64,000 nt of DNA from Hymenobacter amundsenii. GTDB taxonomy: Bacteria; Bacteroidota; Bacteroidia; Cytophagales; Hymenobacteraceae. The DNA lies in assembly GCF_002204745.1 (NCBI RefSeq), contig NZ_NIRR01000001.1, forward strand, positions 390,737-454,736. Direction: 5' to 3'. Positions 1-8,319 of the stretch are shown here, in pieces. Numbering within the stretch: the stretch's first letter is position 1; each line of letters opens with the position of its first letter. A program made the translations under genes and the position numbers. The notes under the pieces are model-generated. The model did no database searches. It was not told where the DNA came from and saw nothing but the letters and a program-made list of their open reading frames with translations.

Positions 1-651
1 GAGGTGACGCAGCAGGTCGGCCAGCTTCCGCTCGCCGTAGTGTTGCAGGCCGTAGTAGGTAAGGTCCTGGGCAATGAGGATGAGTTCCTTAGTGCCCTGG
101 CTGGCCAGCCGGTTGGCTTCCTTCACCAGGTCCTCAATGGGGCGGTCCATGTGCTTGCCGCGCATGAGCGGAATGGCGCAGAACGAGCAGGGGCGGTTAC
201 AGCCCTCAGCAATCTTGAAGTAGGCGTAGTGCGAAGGCGTGGTCAAGAGCCGCTCCCCCACCAGCTCGTGCTTGTAGTCGGCCTCCAGGGTCTTGAGCAG
301 CTGGGGCAGCTCCAGAGTGCCGAAGTAGGCGTCCACCTGCGGAATTTCGGCCTCCAGATCATCCTTATAGCGCTGGGAGAGGCAGCCCGTCACGTAGAGC
401 TTCTCCAGCTTGCCGGCCACCTTCTCGTCGGCGTAGCGCAGGATGGTATCGATGCTTTCCTGCTTGGCGTTGTCGATAAAACCGCAGGTGTTGATGATGA
501 CGATGTTGGCGTCGCTCTGCTCGGCTTCGTGGGTAACGTCGAACTCGTTGGCCCGGAGCTGACCCATGAGCACCTCCGAGTCCACGATGTTCTTGGAGCA
601 ACCGAGGGTAATGACGTTGACTTTATTGGCCTGCTGGCTTCTTACTTTCAT
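1..651 (-). CDS. rimO: Ribosomal protein S12 methylthiotransferase RimO (3' part missing)
   Basis: Radical-SAM enzyme that adds a methylthio group to an aspartate of ribosomal protein S12. The 217 codons present are the N-terminal half of a family usually about 430-440 residues long; the frame runs off the window at base 1 without a stop. The N-terminal UPF0004 domain shows its three cluster cysteines in TLGCSKN, NTCGF and VTGCLS, and the radical-SAM cluster motif CNRPCSFC lies near residue 150. The ATG at 651 begins MKVRSQ shortly before the first conserved cysteine motif. It lies downstream of ftsY in the same direction but has its own promoter box at 736-743, so it need not depend on read-through from ftsY. 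Confidence 0.95.
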   Translation of the reverse strand, partial: MKVRSQQANKVNVITLGCSKNIVDSEVLMGQLRANEFDVTHEAEQSDANIVIINTCGFIDNAKQESIDTILRYADEKVAGKLEKLYVTGCLSQRYKDDLEAEIPQVDAYFGTLELPQLLKTLEADYKHELVGERLLTTPSHYAYFKIAEGCNRPCSFCAIPLMRGKHMDRPIEDLVKEANRLASQGTKELILIAQDLTYYGLQHYGERKLADLLRHL

Positions 652-735
652 GCTGGGGATGGTAGGCGGGCGGCCGGGCAATTCTTTCTGAGTGAGAAAC
701 TTGCCCGCGTCTGGCCCGCGGCGAAATTCGGACCG

Positions 736-743
736 CAAAGGTA
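736..743 (-). promoter_or_regulatory. Promoter -7 box of rimO
   Basis: TACCTTTG on the minus strand is an exact match to the Bacteroidota TAnnTTTG box, 85 bp upstream of the rimO start. Confidence 0.6.
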
Positions 744-816
744 CGCACTGGGCAACGCCTTTTCCTAAGTGGATGGTTTCTTTGTGCGGAAGCAGTACCG
801 ACGGGCAGCAACAAAA

Positions 817-928
817 ACGCCTGTCATCCTGAGCGCAGCGAAGGACCTTATTACGTTAGAACGACAATCGAAACAACGACTCGTGCTGACGTGATAAGGT
901 CCTTCGCTGTGCTCAGGATGACAGGCGT
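817..928. repeat. Long inverted repeat, family A copy 1
   Basis: Arms of about 35 bp (817-851 and 894-928) with one mismatch around a loop of about 42 nt. The arm contains the family core GTCATCCTGAGCG...GAAGGACC. It fills most of the space between ftsY and rimO and could act as a terminator for ftsY. Confidence 0.85.
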
Positions 929-940
929 TTCTTATAACAA

Positions 941-1918
941 CTACTTCTTAAACAGCGAATTAACGAACGTGGTCCGATCGAAGAGCTGCAAGTCGGTCAT
1001 CTTCTCACCCACCCCGATGTAGCGTACCGGCACCTGAAGCTGGTCGGAGATGCCGATAACCACGCCGCCCTTGGCTGTGCCGTCGAGCTTGGTAATAGCC
1101 AGCGCCGATACTTCGGTGGCTTTGGTAAATTCCTTGGCCTGCAAAAAAGCGTTCTGGCCGGTGCTGCCATCGAGCACCAGCAGCACCTCGTGAGGGGCAT
1201 CGGGAATCACCTTCTGCATCACGCGCTTGATTTTGCTCAACTCGTTCATCAGGTTCACCTTGTTGTGCAGACGGCCGGCGGTGTCGATAATCACCACGTC
1301 GGCGCCCATTTCCACGCCTTTCTGCACCGCATCGAAGGCTACGGCGGCCGGGTCGGTGTTCATGCCGTGCGAGATGACGGGTACGCCCACCCGCTCGCCC
1401 CAGATGATGAGCTGGTCCACAGCCGCGGCCCGGAACGTGTCGGCCGCGCCCAGCACCACCTTTTTACCCGCGCTATGAAAGCGGTGGGCCAGCTTGCCGA
1501 TGGTGGTGGTTTTGCCCACCCCATTCACGCCCACCACCATAATCACGAAGGGCGAGCCGGGGCTATCAGGCCGGTCGAGGATGGCGCGCGAGCCGGTAGC
1601 ACTACTGTTGGCGTCGAGCAAGGCCACGATTTCCTCGCGCAGGATGCGGTCGAGGTCGCCAGTGCTCACGTACTTGTCGCGGGCCACGCGCTTTTCAATG
1701 CGCTCAATCACCTTTACCGTCGTATCGATGCCTACATCGGCGTGCACGAGCAGGGTTTCGAGGTCGTCGAGCACAGCTTCGTCCACCGTATTACGGCCGG
1801 CCACGGCCTTGCTGAGTTGGTCGAAGAAGCTGGTTTTCGTCTTCTGCAACCCCTCATCGAGGGCCTGCTGCTGCTGCTGGCTTTCCTTGTCCTTCTTGAA
1901 AAAATCGAAGAGGCCCAT
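941..1918 (-). CDS. ftsY: Signal recognition particle receptor FtsY
   Basis: SRP receptor GTPase that docks SRP-bound ribosomes at the inner membrane. At 325 residues it has the N and G domains with almost no acidic A domain; a short glutamine run (residues 14-18) precedes the helical N domain. GTPase motifs are all visible: P-loop GVNGVGKT near residue 130, DTFRAAA, DTAGR, and TKLDGTAKGG for guanine recognition. The start at 1918 gives MGLFDFFKK, the usual amphipathic start of the family. It lies downstream of rpmG and DUF4295 in the same direction, but a 106-bp palindrome separates it from DUF4295, so co-transcription is uncertain. Confidence 0.97.
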   Translation of the reverse strand: MGLFDFFKKDKESQQQQQALDEGLQKTKTSFFDQLSKAVAGRNTVDEAVLDDLETLLVHADVGIDTTVKVIERIEKRVARDKYVSTGDLDRILREEIVALLDANSSATGSRAILDRPDSPGSPFVIMVVGVNGVGKTTTIGKLAHRFHSAGKKVVLGAADTFRAAAVDQLIIWGERVGVPVISHGMNTDPAAVAFDAVQKGVEMGADVVIIDTAGRLHNKVNLMNELSKIKRVMQKVIPDAPHEVLLVLDGSTGQNAFLQAKEFTKATEVSALAITKLDGTAKGGVVIGISDQLQVPVRYIGVGEKMTDLQLFDRTTFVNSLFKK

Positions 1919-1967
1919 GCGGGGTTGGGGTCTGAGTTGGTGGGGGTCCGGGGGACTGAGTTAACAA

Positions 1968-2073
1968 AGAACGTCATTCTGAGCGGAGCGAAGGATTTCG
2001 CGTGCCACAGTAGCCCTGACGCCAGGGCTACTGTGGCACGCGAAATCCTTCGCTCCGCTCAGAATGACGTTCT
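1968..2073. repeat. Perfect 51-bp inverted repeat, family A copy 2
   Basis: Arms 1968-2018 and 2023-2073 are perfectly complementary with a 4-base spacer. The outer part carries the family core GTCATTCTGAGCGGAGCGAA. It lies between ftsY and DUF4295. Confidence 0.95.
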
Positions 2074-2161
2074 GATTTTTCGCGCTGTAACTACAACGCA
2101 AAAAAGTCCCACGCTGGCGGGACTTCTTTACTTCAAATCAGGTAGCCACATGGGCGCCGGA

Positions 2162-2323
2162 TTACTTAACGCCGCTGGTAATGTACTCCTGTACTTTATC
2201 TACAGGAACCATTTCCTCGCGGAAAGTGTAAGCACCGGTTTTCTCCGAACGGACGGCGCGAATTACCTTCGCCCAGTCTTTGCCGGTAGCGGTCTTCAGG
2301 GTTGCTACTACTTTCTTAGCCAT
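2162..2323 (-). CDS. DUF4295 family small protein
   Basis: A 53-residue basic protein beginning MAKKVVATLK and ending in ITSGVK, matching the DUF4295 family, which is confined to Bacteroidota and normally sits beside rpmG. It starts 8 bp after the rpmG stop and so shares its transcript. Its function is not established; position and basic character suggest a ribosome-associated role, which is inference. No cysteines and no membrane segment are visible. Confidence 0.9.
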   Translation of the reverse strand: MAKKVVATLKTATGKDWAKVIRAVRSEKTGAYTFREEMVPVDKVQEYITSGVK

Positions 2324-2331
2324 GACGCAGG

Positions 2332-2514
2332 TTACTTAATTTCCTTGTGAACGGTCATCTTACGCAGCACATTGTTGAATTTCTTCAACTCAATACGCTC
2401 AGGCGTGTTCTTACGGTTCTTGGTGGTGATGTAGCGCGAGGTGCCCGGCTGCCCCGAGTTCTTATGCTCAGTGCATTCAAGGATTACCTGCACCCGGTTG
2501 CCTTTCTTAGCCAT
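2332..2514 (-). CDS. rpmG: 50S ribosomal protein L33
   Basis: A 60-residue L33 of the large ribosomal subunit. It begins [18 protein letters not shown] and contains the conserved [21 protein letters not shown] core (shown here split: [12 protein letters not shown], then TPERIELKK). There is only one cysteine, so this is the zinc-free form. It has an exact promoter box at 2543-2550 and is followed at once by DUF4295. In most Bacteroidota rpmB lies directly upstream; here aminopeptidase P intervenes. Confidence 0.97.
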   Translation of the reverse strand: MAKKGNRVQVILECTEHKNSGQPGTSRYITTKNRKNTPERIELKKFNNVLRKMTVHKEIK

Positions 2515-2542
2515 CTCGACGGGGTTTTTGGATTAAGGACTG

Positions 2543-2550
2543 CAAAGGTA
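2543..2550 (-). promoter_or_regulatory. Promoter -7 box of rpmG-DUF4295
   Basis: TACCTTTG on the minus strand, exact TAnnTTTG match 29 bp upstream of rpmG, with TTTG about 23 bp further upstream as a possible -33 element. Confidence 0.65.
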
Positions 2551-2697
2551 CAAGGGAATTCGGCAATGCCAAACAGAAATGCAGATTGTTATTAGTTGTT
2601 AGTGCCTAAAGACGAGGAAGAATGGTCGTTGCTGGCAATGAAAACAGTCATTCTGGGCACAGGCAGCACTCTGGCTAACGCTCTTCTGGCCAATGGC

Positions 2698-4341
2698 TCA
2701 TTTCAGTTCCGGCAGTTTAAACCCCTCCAGAGCGCTAGGCTGGGCCATCAGGGCCTCTATTTCGGCCACGGTGCGGGGGGCTTCCCTGGAAAGATTCTCG
2801 TAGCCTTGGCCGGTGATGAGCACATCGTCTTCGATGCGGACGCCGATATTCCACCATTTTTTATCGCAGGGGCTGCCCTGGGGAATGTAGATGCCGGGCT
2901 CGACGGTGATGACGTTACCGGCCAGAAGCGGGCCGTAGCCGCCCCGGTCGTGCACATCGAGGCCCAGGTGGTGGCTGGTACCGTGCGGGAAATAGCGGCG
3001 CATTTCCTCGTCTTTGGTAATGATGCCGAGCTGGCGCAGGCCGGCGGCAATAACTTTCTGGGCTGCCTGACCGGGGGCCTGAAAATCGGCTCCTGGCCGG
3101 CAAGCCGCAAATCCGGCCTCCTGGGCCGCGAGCACCAGTTCATAAATCTGGCGCTGGGCAGGGCTGAACTTGCCACTCGGCGGAATGGTCCGCGTGACGT
3201 CGGCGGAGTAGCCCCGGTACTCCGCCCCACAATCCATAAGTACTAAATCGTTGCCGACCTGGGGCTTATTATTGGTTTCGTAGTGCAGGATGCAGCCGTT
3301 AGCCCCGGCCCCCACAATGCTGGGGTAGCCCTCGAACTCGGCGCCGTACTTGCGGTACACGAACTCGTGCAGGCCCTGCATTTCCCGCTCGCCCATGCCC
3401 GGATGAGCGGCCTTCATCACCTCCTGCTGGCCCACGGCACTAATGCGGACGGCCCGGCGTAGCAATGCCACTTCCTCAGGCGTTTTCACGCCCCGCAGCT
3501 GGTCGAGGGCGGCATCGAGGGCCAGGCCCCCATCATAGCGCCCAGCCAACTGCGCCACGGTAGCTTTGCGTTGGGCGGAGGTAGTGGCAGCCAGGTACTG
3601 CTGTACCTGGGCATCCTGGGCTACGGCGGGGCTTTGCCGGACGGCGTTGCGCAGGTAGCCGAGTACCTGGTATTCGTTGGTGGCTCCGTACTGTTGCAGC
3701 ATCTGCCGGGCCTGGGCCAGGGCCGGGGCATCAGGCGGCGGCAGGGCAGCCTGGCGGCGGAAGGTGGCCACCAGGTCGTAGAGGTCGGCCGAATCGCGGG
3801 GGGCATCGCGCACGTCGGTAGGCAGGGGCAGGTAGGCCAGCTGGGCGAAGTCGGCCCATCGGATGCCGGCCCGGGCGAAGTCGCGGTTGTCGGCCGTGAA
3901 CTGCAGTTGCAGCTCCCGTTTCGCACCTTCGGCTCCGAGGCGGCGGCCGGTCCACTGCTCGCGGGCGGGGTCGCGGGGCTGCACGAACAGGGCTTCCGTG
4001 ACGCCAGACTGGCCACTTATCGTCTGGGGCTCTTTGAAAAGCACCAGCACTGCCTCGGGCTCCTCGTAGCCGGTGAGGTAATAGAAATCGGGATTCTGGT
4101 GGTAGATGTAGTCTACGTCGTTGGCGCGGTTGCGCACGGGGGCAGCAAATAGCACGGCCACCGACCGGGCCGGCAGCGCCTGCCGCAATAGCTCGCGCCG
4201 CTGCTTATGAAAGGCCGGACTCAGTGCATCAGGGGGCCGGGCGGGGCCGGGAGCTACCGTTTGGGCGGTGGCCGGCAGGCTCAAGGCCAGCAGAATAGCA
4301 GCCCCAATCGGCCGCAACGAAAAACGCAGAAACTGAAACAT
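2698..4341 (-). CDS. pepP: Secreted Xaa-Pro aminopeptidase (aminopeptidase P, M24B)
   Basis: Metalloaminopeptidase that releases an N-terminal residue preceding proline. 547 residues. An N-terminal signal peptide ending near LPATAQ suggests export. The aminopeptidase P N-terminal domain (roughly residues 40-200) is followed by the pita-bread catalytic domain. Dinuclear metal ligands are visible as the aspartates of DCGAEYRGYSADVTRT, the histidine of HGTSHHLGLDVHD, and the glutamates of TVEPGIYIP and GVRIEDD. It sits between rpmB and rpmG, which are normally adjacent. A weak promoter-like box (CGTCTTTG, about 4348-4355) lies only 6 bp from the ATG. Confidence 0.93.
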   Translation of the reverse strand: MFQFLRFSLRPIGAAILLALSLPATAQTVAPGPARPPDALSPAFHKQRRELLRQALPARSVAVLFAAPVRNRANDVDYIYHQNPDFYYLTGYEEPEAVLVLFKEPQTISGQSGVTEALFVQPRDPAREQWTGRRLGAEGAKRELQLQFTADNRDFARAGIRWADFAQLAYLPLPTDVRDAPRDSADLYDLVATFRRQAALPPPDAPALAQARQMLQQYGATNEYQVLGYLRNAVRQSPAVAQDAQVQQYLAATTSAQRKATVAQLAGRYDGGLALDAALDQLRGVKTPEEVALLRRAVRISAVGQQEVMKAAHPGMGEREMQGLHEFVYRKYGAEFEGYPSIVGAGANGCILHYETNNKPQVGNDLVLMDCGAEYRGYSADVTRTIPPSGKFSPAQRQIYELVLAAQEAGFAACRPGADFQAPGQAAQKVIAAGLRQLGIITKDEEMRRYFPHGTSHHLGLDVHDRGGYGPLLAGNVITVEPGIYIPQGSPCDKKWWNIGVRIEDDVLITGQGYENLSREAPRTVAEIEALMAQPSALEGFKLPELK

Positions 4342-4442
4342 AGCGCAGCAAAGACGGCACCCGGGTCCGCCCCGTTGCGCCCCTAATCAGAAGCAAGGTA
4401 CGATTGATTCCGACCCGCCAAAGCACTACCCGTGACAACACA

Positions 4443-4499
4443 AAGCTTCCGCGGCGCAGCTCACCTAAAAAATCAGGTGATGCCGCGGCGCGGAAGCTT
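4443..4499. repeat. Imperfect inverted repeat between rpmB and pepP
   Basis: AAGCTTCCGCG at 4443 and CGCGGAAGCTT at 4489-4499 are exact complements; the inner part (CTCACCT / AGGTGA) also pairs, leaving a loop AAAAAATC. Could terminate rpmB transcription before pepP. Confidence 0.7.
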
Positions 4500-4542
4500 C
4501 GCGAAGAAAAATCGAATTGGTTTCTCTTGGGAGAAGAGAAAT

Positions 4543-4782
4543 CTAGTAAACGATGAAGCCCTGCTCCTTCGCCTTCTTGAGGACGGCCATGATGCCGTTC
4601 TTGTTGATGGTGCGGATGGTGCTGGTGGCTACTTTGAGGGTAACCCAAGCATCCTGCTCGGGGATGTAGAAGCGCTTCTTCTGCAGGTTCGGGTAGAACT
4701 TGCGCTTGGTTTTGTTGTTGGCGTGCGAAACGTTGTTGCCTACGCGGGTACGCTTGCCGGTCAGATCACAAACTCGGGCCAT
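4543..4782 (-). CDS. rpmB: 50S ribosomal protein L28
   Basis: A 79-residue L28 of the large subunit. It begins [20 protein letters not shown] and contains [12 protein letters not shown], both typical. It is preceded by a promoter-like box GATCTTTG (4826-4833), with TTTG 18 bp upstream of that. It is transcribed alone or with pepP; the inverted repeat at 4443-4499 argues for a separate unit. Confidence 0.97.
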   Translation of the reverse strand: MARVCDLTGKRTRVGNNVSHANNKTKRKFYPNLQKKRFYIPEQDAWVTLKVATSTIRTINKNGIMAVLKKAKEQGFIVY

Positions 4783-4825
4783 GATATCAGGAACTTAGTG
4801 GTTTCAATTCGGAAAAACAGGGCCG

Positions 4826-4833
4826 CAAAGATC
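4826..4833 (-). promoter_or_regulatory. Promoter -7 box of rpmB
   Basis: GATCTTTG, 7 of 8 to TAnnTTTG, with TTTG 18 bp upstream as a -33 element; 43 bp before the rpmB ATG. Confidence 0.5.
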
Positions 4834-4879
4834 GGAATAATCCGGCAGGAACAAAACCCATTGGTTGAAAAATAGCGGG

Positions 4880-5080
4880 TTAGCGCTTAAAATCACCCTT
4901 CGAACCCGGTTTCTGGCTCTTTCCCGCCTGCCAGGGGCAGTGCCGACAGCCATTGCCGCAGCAAAAACCCCGACGCTGGTGGTACTGCTCGGTGAACACC
5001 ATATAGCCCTCGGGCGTGAGGTAATAGTCGCCGGATTGCAGGGGTCGGGCCAGAAAAGCCGCCAGGCGGGCCGCGCTCAT
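4880..5080 (-). CDS. DUF5522-like small cysteine protein
   Basis: A 66-residue protein with SGDYYLTPEGYMVFTEQYH followed by RGFCCGNGCRHCPW. The CCxxxCxxC cluster suggests a metal or iron-sulfur site; I match it from memory to DUF5522, of unknown function. I chose the ATG at 5080 over an upstream one because it overlaps the ridA stop as ATGA, the signature of translational coupling. The tail is basic (GSKGDFKR). Cytosolic, no signal peptide. Confidence 0.8.
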   Translation of the reverse strand: MSAARLAAFLARPLQSGDYYLTPEGYMVFTEQYHQRRGFCCGNGCRHCPWQAGKSQKPGSKGDFKR

Positions 5081-5463
5081 CGGGCGGCGGGCATCACCGC
5101 TACGCACTCAATTTCAACCAGCGCGTCCAGCGGCAGCCGCGACACCTCCACGGTGCTGCGAGCCGGGCGGTGCTCCCCGAACTGAGCAGCGTACACGGCA
5201 TTCATGCGGGAGAAATCAGCGAAATTTTTCAGAAAAACGGTGGTCTTCACGATGTCGGCTAAGCTCAGGCTGCGGGCCGAAAGTACCGTACGAAGGTTAT
5301 CGAGCACTTGGCGGGTCTGGTCTTCAATGGTCAGTGCCTCCACCTGGCCCGAGGCCGGCACGATGGGCGTTTGGCCCGAGCAGAACACGAAACCGTTGGC
5401 CTCGATGGCCTGGGCGTAAGGCCCCACCGCTGCGGGAGCCGCCGGATGATGAATGATTTGCAT
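5077..5463 (-). CDS. ridA: RidA family reactive intermediate/imine deaminase
   Basis: RidA-family enzyme that hydrolyses enamine/imine products of PLP enzymes such as threonine dehydratase. 128 residues, the full family length. Visible are GPYAQAI, the FCSGQTPI strand, VKTTVFLKN, and ARSTVEVSRLP with the arginine that anchors the substrate carboxylate. It is the first gene of a two-gene unit with the DUF5522 gene (ATGA overlap). A TACCTTTA box at 5468-5475 ends only 4 bp before the ATG, so the mRNA may be nearly leaderless. Confidence 0.93.
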   Translation of the reverse strand: MQIIHHPAAPAAVGPYAQAIEANGFVFCSGQTPIVPASGQVEALTIEDQTRQVLDNLRTVLSARSLSLADIVKTTVFLKNFADFSRMNAVYAAQFGEHRPARSTVEVSRLPLDALVEIECVAVMPAAR

Positions 5464-5632
5464 AGGCTAAAGGTACGGTCGGCCGCCGTATTCTGCCTGG
5501 GCTGGGCAGCGCCGCCTGGTTTCGCCCTAACCCGGTCAGTTTGGTTTTACGGTCAGGGGCCAGGTGCCCGGCGAAAAGCGGCCAGGCGCGCGGTAAAGGC
5601 CGCAAACCTAAATCCGCCCCGGCTTGTATCTT

Positions 5633-5668
5633 AGCAATGGCGGTTCAGGACCCCGAACCGCCATTGCT
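5633..5668. promoter_or_regulatory. Perfect 14-bp hairpin in the leader of the DUF2314-like gene
   Basis: Arms 5633-5646 and 5655-5668 (AGCAATGGCGGTTC and its complement) are perfect with an 8-nt loop. The hairpin begins inside a TATCTTAG promoter-like box (5627-5634) and ends 12 bp before the ATG at 5681, so it occupies the whole leader. Confidence 0.75.
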
Positions 5669-5680
5669 TCTGCTGGTACT

Positions 5681-6142
5681 ATGCGTAATTTCTGGTCTGT
5701 ACTTCTGTTGGTTTTGCTGCCGCTGGCCACCCGTGCCCAGGCCACCGAAGGCCCGGAGTTGGCGCGCTTGGTGCGGCAAGTGCATCTGGCGGCCGGGCAG
5801 GAACTGCCGGCCCCGCTGCTACGCGAGGCCCACCGCAGCCTGGGCACTGCCCGCCGGGCCTTTAACCAAGCGCCGGGCAGCGTTTATCTGCTGGCCCGGG
5901 TGCTCAACGATTCGGCTACGCCCGAGCTGGTGGTAGTGGCCGTGGAAGCCTGGCAGGGCCCAACCTTGCGGGGCCGCATTGTGCGCACCGAAGCCGGCCG
6001 CACCGCCGCCACGGCCCCGGTCGAATTCGCCGAGGCCGCCGTGCAGGACTGGCTGCTGCTATACCCCGATGGCCGCGAGGAGGGCAACCGTCTGGGCCGG
6101 TTCTGGGATCTGGAAGAACGGCTAGCCAACCGCGGCGAGTAA
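5681..6142 (+). CDS. Secreted DUF2314-like protein (first of a tandem pair)
   Basis: A 153-residue exported protein of unknown function. The start at 5681 gives a clean signal peptide (MRNFWSVLLLVLLP..ATRAQA); the longer frame from 5624 runs through the leader hairpin. The mature part is helical, then has LRGRIVRTEAG and ends VQDWLLLYPDGREEGNRLGRFW, resembling the DW..PDG..EGN ending of DUF2314. The next gene has the same architecture and ending, so the two are tandem paralogues. Confidence 0.7.
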   Translation: MRNFWSVLLLVLLPLATRAQATEGPELARLVRQVHLAAGQELPAPLLREAHRSLGTARRAFNQAPGSVYLLARVLNDSATPELVVVAVEAWQGPTLRGRIVRTEAGRTAATAPVEFAEAAVQDWLLLYPDGREEGNRLGRFWDLEERLANRGE

Positions 6143-6232
6143 GCGGCCCCACGCCACCGGAGTTGCAGATTTGCCACAACCGCCCGAATGCGTAAGTTGG
6201 GCCACTATTTCTCCCTTTCTCCTATCTTCTCC

Positions 6233-6748
6233 ATGTCTTCCTCGCTTCACCTTCGGGCGCTGGCTGCCACGCTGCTGCTCAGCGCCGCTGGCCTTGCTGC
6301 CCACGCCCAAACGCCCCGCAACGAGGCGCCCGTTTCGGCGGCCGCCCCCACCGATCAACCGCTGGCCTTGGCCAGCACCGAAGCAGGCGCATCGTTACGC
6401 GAGTTCGACCGGCTGATTGCTCCCGCCGTAAAGCAGGCGCGCAAAACGCTGCCCCATGCTAAAAAACGGTTTCTGGCGGGCCTGCCAGCCGGGCAGGCGT
6501 TCTTCCTCACCACCCGTATTTTTGACTCCAACGGCAACTACGAGCAGGTGTTTATTCGGGTAAAGGACTGGTCGGGCACTACCGTTCAGGGGCTCATCAG
6601 CAGCGAACTGAATCTGGTGCAGCAGTACCAGGCTGGGCAGCTCATCCGCTTCCCTGAAAAGGCCATCCTCGACTGGACCATCGCGACGCCCGACGGAGGT
6701 GAGGAAGGCAACTTTGTGGGCAAGTTTATCGATTCGCTGCAGCACTGA
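6233..6748 (+). CDS. Secreted DUF2314-like protein (second of a tandem pair)
   Basis: 171 residues with a signal peptide ending AAHAQ. The ATG at 6233 is preferred to the one at 6188 because the promoter-like stretch TAAGTTGG (about 6192) overlaps the longer frame. The mature part has [24 protein letters not shown], here cited in parts ([23 protein letters not shown]), then VFIRVKDW, and ends [19 protein letters not shown]. That ending matches the upstream paralogue and is typical of DUF2314. The function is unknown; the family is usually described as soluble and uncharacterised. Confidence 0.72.
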   Translation: MSSSLHLRALAATLLLSAAGLAAHAQTPRNEAPVSAAAPTDQPLALASTEAGASLREFDRLIAPAVKQARKTLPHAKKRFLAGLPAGQAFFLTTRIFDSNGNYEQVFIRVKDWSGTTVQGLISSELNLVQQYQAGQLIRFPEKAILDWTIATPDGGEEGNFVGKFIDSLQH

Positions 6749-6774
6749 CACTGACCGGCCGGGCGGGTTTTGCG

Positions 6775-6782
6775 TAACTTTG
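6775..6782 (+). promoter_or_regulatory. Promoter -7 box of rocD
   Basis: TAACTTTG, exact TAnnTTTG match 30 bp upstream of the ATG at 6813; it rules out the longer reading frame from 6699. Confidence 0.65.
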
Positions 6783-6812
6783 GGTATATCACTTTCTAAC
6801 CCCGCCCTACTT

Positions 6813-8075
6813 ATGTCTACCACCGCCCAGCCCACCACCAACGCCACCACCCGCACCCGCAGCCAGGAAATAATGGCACTGGAAGACCAGTACGGGGCCC
6901 ACAACTACCACCCGCTGCCCGTGGTGCTGAGCCGGGGCGAGGGTGTGCATCTTTGGGACGTGGAAGGCAAACATTACTTCGATTTCCTGTCGGCCTACTC
7001 GGCCGTGAACCAGGGCCACTGCCACCCCCGCATCATCGGGGCCCTTACCGAGCAGGCTCAGAAGCTCACGCTCACGAGCCGGGCCTTTTACAACGACCAG
7101 CTGGCGGGGGCCGAAAAGCAGCTCTGCGACCTGTTCCGCTACGACAAGGCCCTGCTAATGAACTCCGGAGCCGAGGCCGTGGAAACGGCCCTTAAGCTGG
7201 CCCGCAAGTGGGGTTACCAGGAGAAGGGCATTGCGCCCAACCAAGCCCGCATTCTGGTGGCCGAAAGCAACTTCCACGGCCGCACCACCGGTATCATTTC
7301 CTTCAGCACTGACCCCGACTCGACCACCGGCTTCGGCCCCTACGTGCCCGGCTACGAGGTAGTGCCCTATGACGACCTGGAGGCGCTGGCCGAAGCTTTA
7401 AAAGACCCGCACGTGTGCGCTTTCATGGTCGAGCCCATCCAGGGCGAGGCCGGCGTGATGGTGCCTTCCGAGGGCTACCTGTTCAAGGCCGCCGCCCTGT
7501 GCCGCGAGCATAACGTGCTGTTTATTGCCGACGAAATCCAGACGGGCCTCGGCCGCACTGGCCAGTTGCTAGCCGTGTGTTACGAGGGCGTCCACGCCGA
7601 TATCCTGATTCTGGGCAAGGCCCTGAGCGGAGGCGTGCTGCCAGTGTCGGCGGTACTGGCCCGCGACGAAATCATGCTCACCATTCAGCCCGGCCAGCAC
7701 GGCTCCACTTTCGGCGGCAACCCGATGGCCGCCGTGGTGCTGCGCGCGGCGCTTGATGTGCTGCTTGACGAGAAGCTGATTGACAACGCCCGCGTGTTGG
7801 GCGAAGTGTTCCGCGAGCGGATGCGCCAGGTGCAGGCCAAGCGCCCCGAAGTAGTGCAGCTCGTACGCGGTAAGGGCTTGCTGAACGCCGTCGTGATCAA
7901 GCCCAGCGCCGACGGCCGCACGGCCTGGGACGTGTGCGTGAGCCTGATGGAGCGCGGCGTGCTGGCCAAGCCCACCCACGGCGACATCATCCGCTTTGCC
8001 CCCCCACTGGTCATCACCGAGGAGCAGATTCATGAGGCCTGCGACGTGATTGAAGAAGTAATTATGGCCTTCTAA
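6813..8075 (+). CDS. rocD: Ornithine--oxo-acid aminotransferase
   Basis: PLP-dependent class III aminotransferase converting ornithine and 2-oxoglutarate to glutamate semialdehyde and glutamate, in arginine and proline catabolism. 420 residues. The fold is marked by [32 protein letters not shown], the FHGRT segment, [11 protein letters not shown], and the PLP-lysine motif ILGKALSGG. The N-terminal 15 residues ([15 protein letters not shown]) are low-complexity. It has its own exact promoter and is flanked by unrelated small secreted proteins, so it looks monocistronic. Confidence 0.95.
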   Translation: MSTTAQPTTNATTRTRSQEIMALEDQYGAHNYHPLPVVLSRGEGVHLWDVEGKHYFDFLSAYSAVNQGHCHPRIIGALTEQAQKLTLTSRAFYNDQLAGAEKQLCDLFRYDKALLMNSGAEAVETALKLARKWGYQEKGIAPNQARILVAESNFHGRTTGIISFSTDPDSTTGFGPYVPGYEVVPYDDLEALAEALKDPHVCAFMVEPIQGEAGVMVPSEGYLFKAAALCREHNVLFIADEIQTGLGRTGQLLAVCYEGVHADILILGKALSGGVLPVSAVLARDEIMLTIQPGQHGSTFGGNPMAAVVLRAALDVLLDEKLIDNARVLGEVFRERMRQVQAKRPEVVQLVRGKGLLNAVVIKPSADGRTAWDVCVSLMERGVLAKPTHGDIIRFAPPLVITEEQIHEACDVIEEVIMAF

Positions 8076-8281
8076 GTAGGGTCTGGGCCACTGGCTGGAG
8101 CTGCCCGCTAGCCAGCCTCCATATTTCCCCCGCTAAGCGGTTCGCCTTTTTGGTGAGCCATTCGGCGAGGGCAATGTGCTTTTTGCCGGTCAGCCATTAC
8201 CGTCGCCGATGATTTAAAGGAACTCACAGCGTAAGGCCCGGGGTTGGGCGAGGAAGCTGGCGCGGCGGTTGGTCGCAGCGC

Positions 8282-8289
8282 TACTTTTG
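8282..8289 (+). promoter_or_regulatory. Promoter -7 box of the small lipoprotein gene at 8320
   Basis: TACTTTTG, exact TAnnTTTG match 30 bp before the ATG. Confidence 0.6.
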
Positions 8290-8319
8290 TCCTGTTACCT
8301 CCCTCCAAAACCTGTCCCG

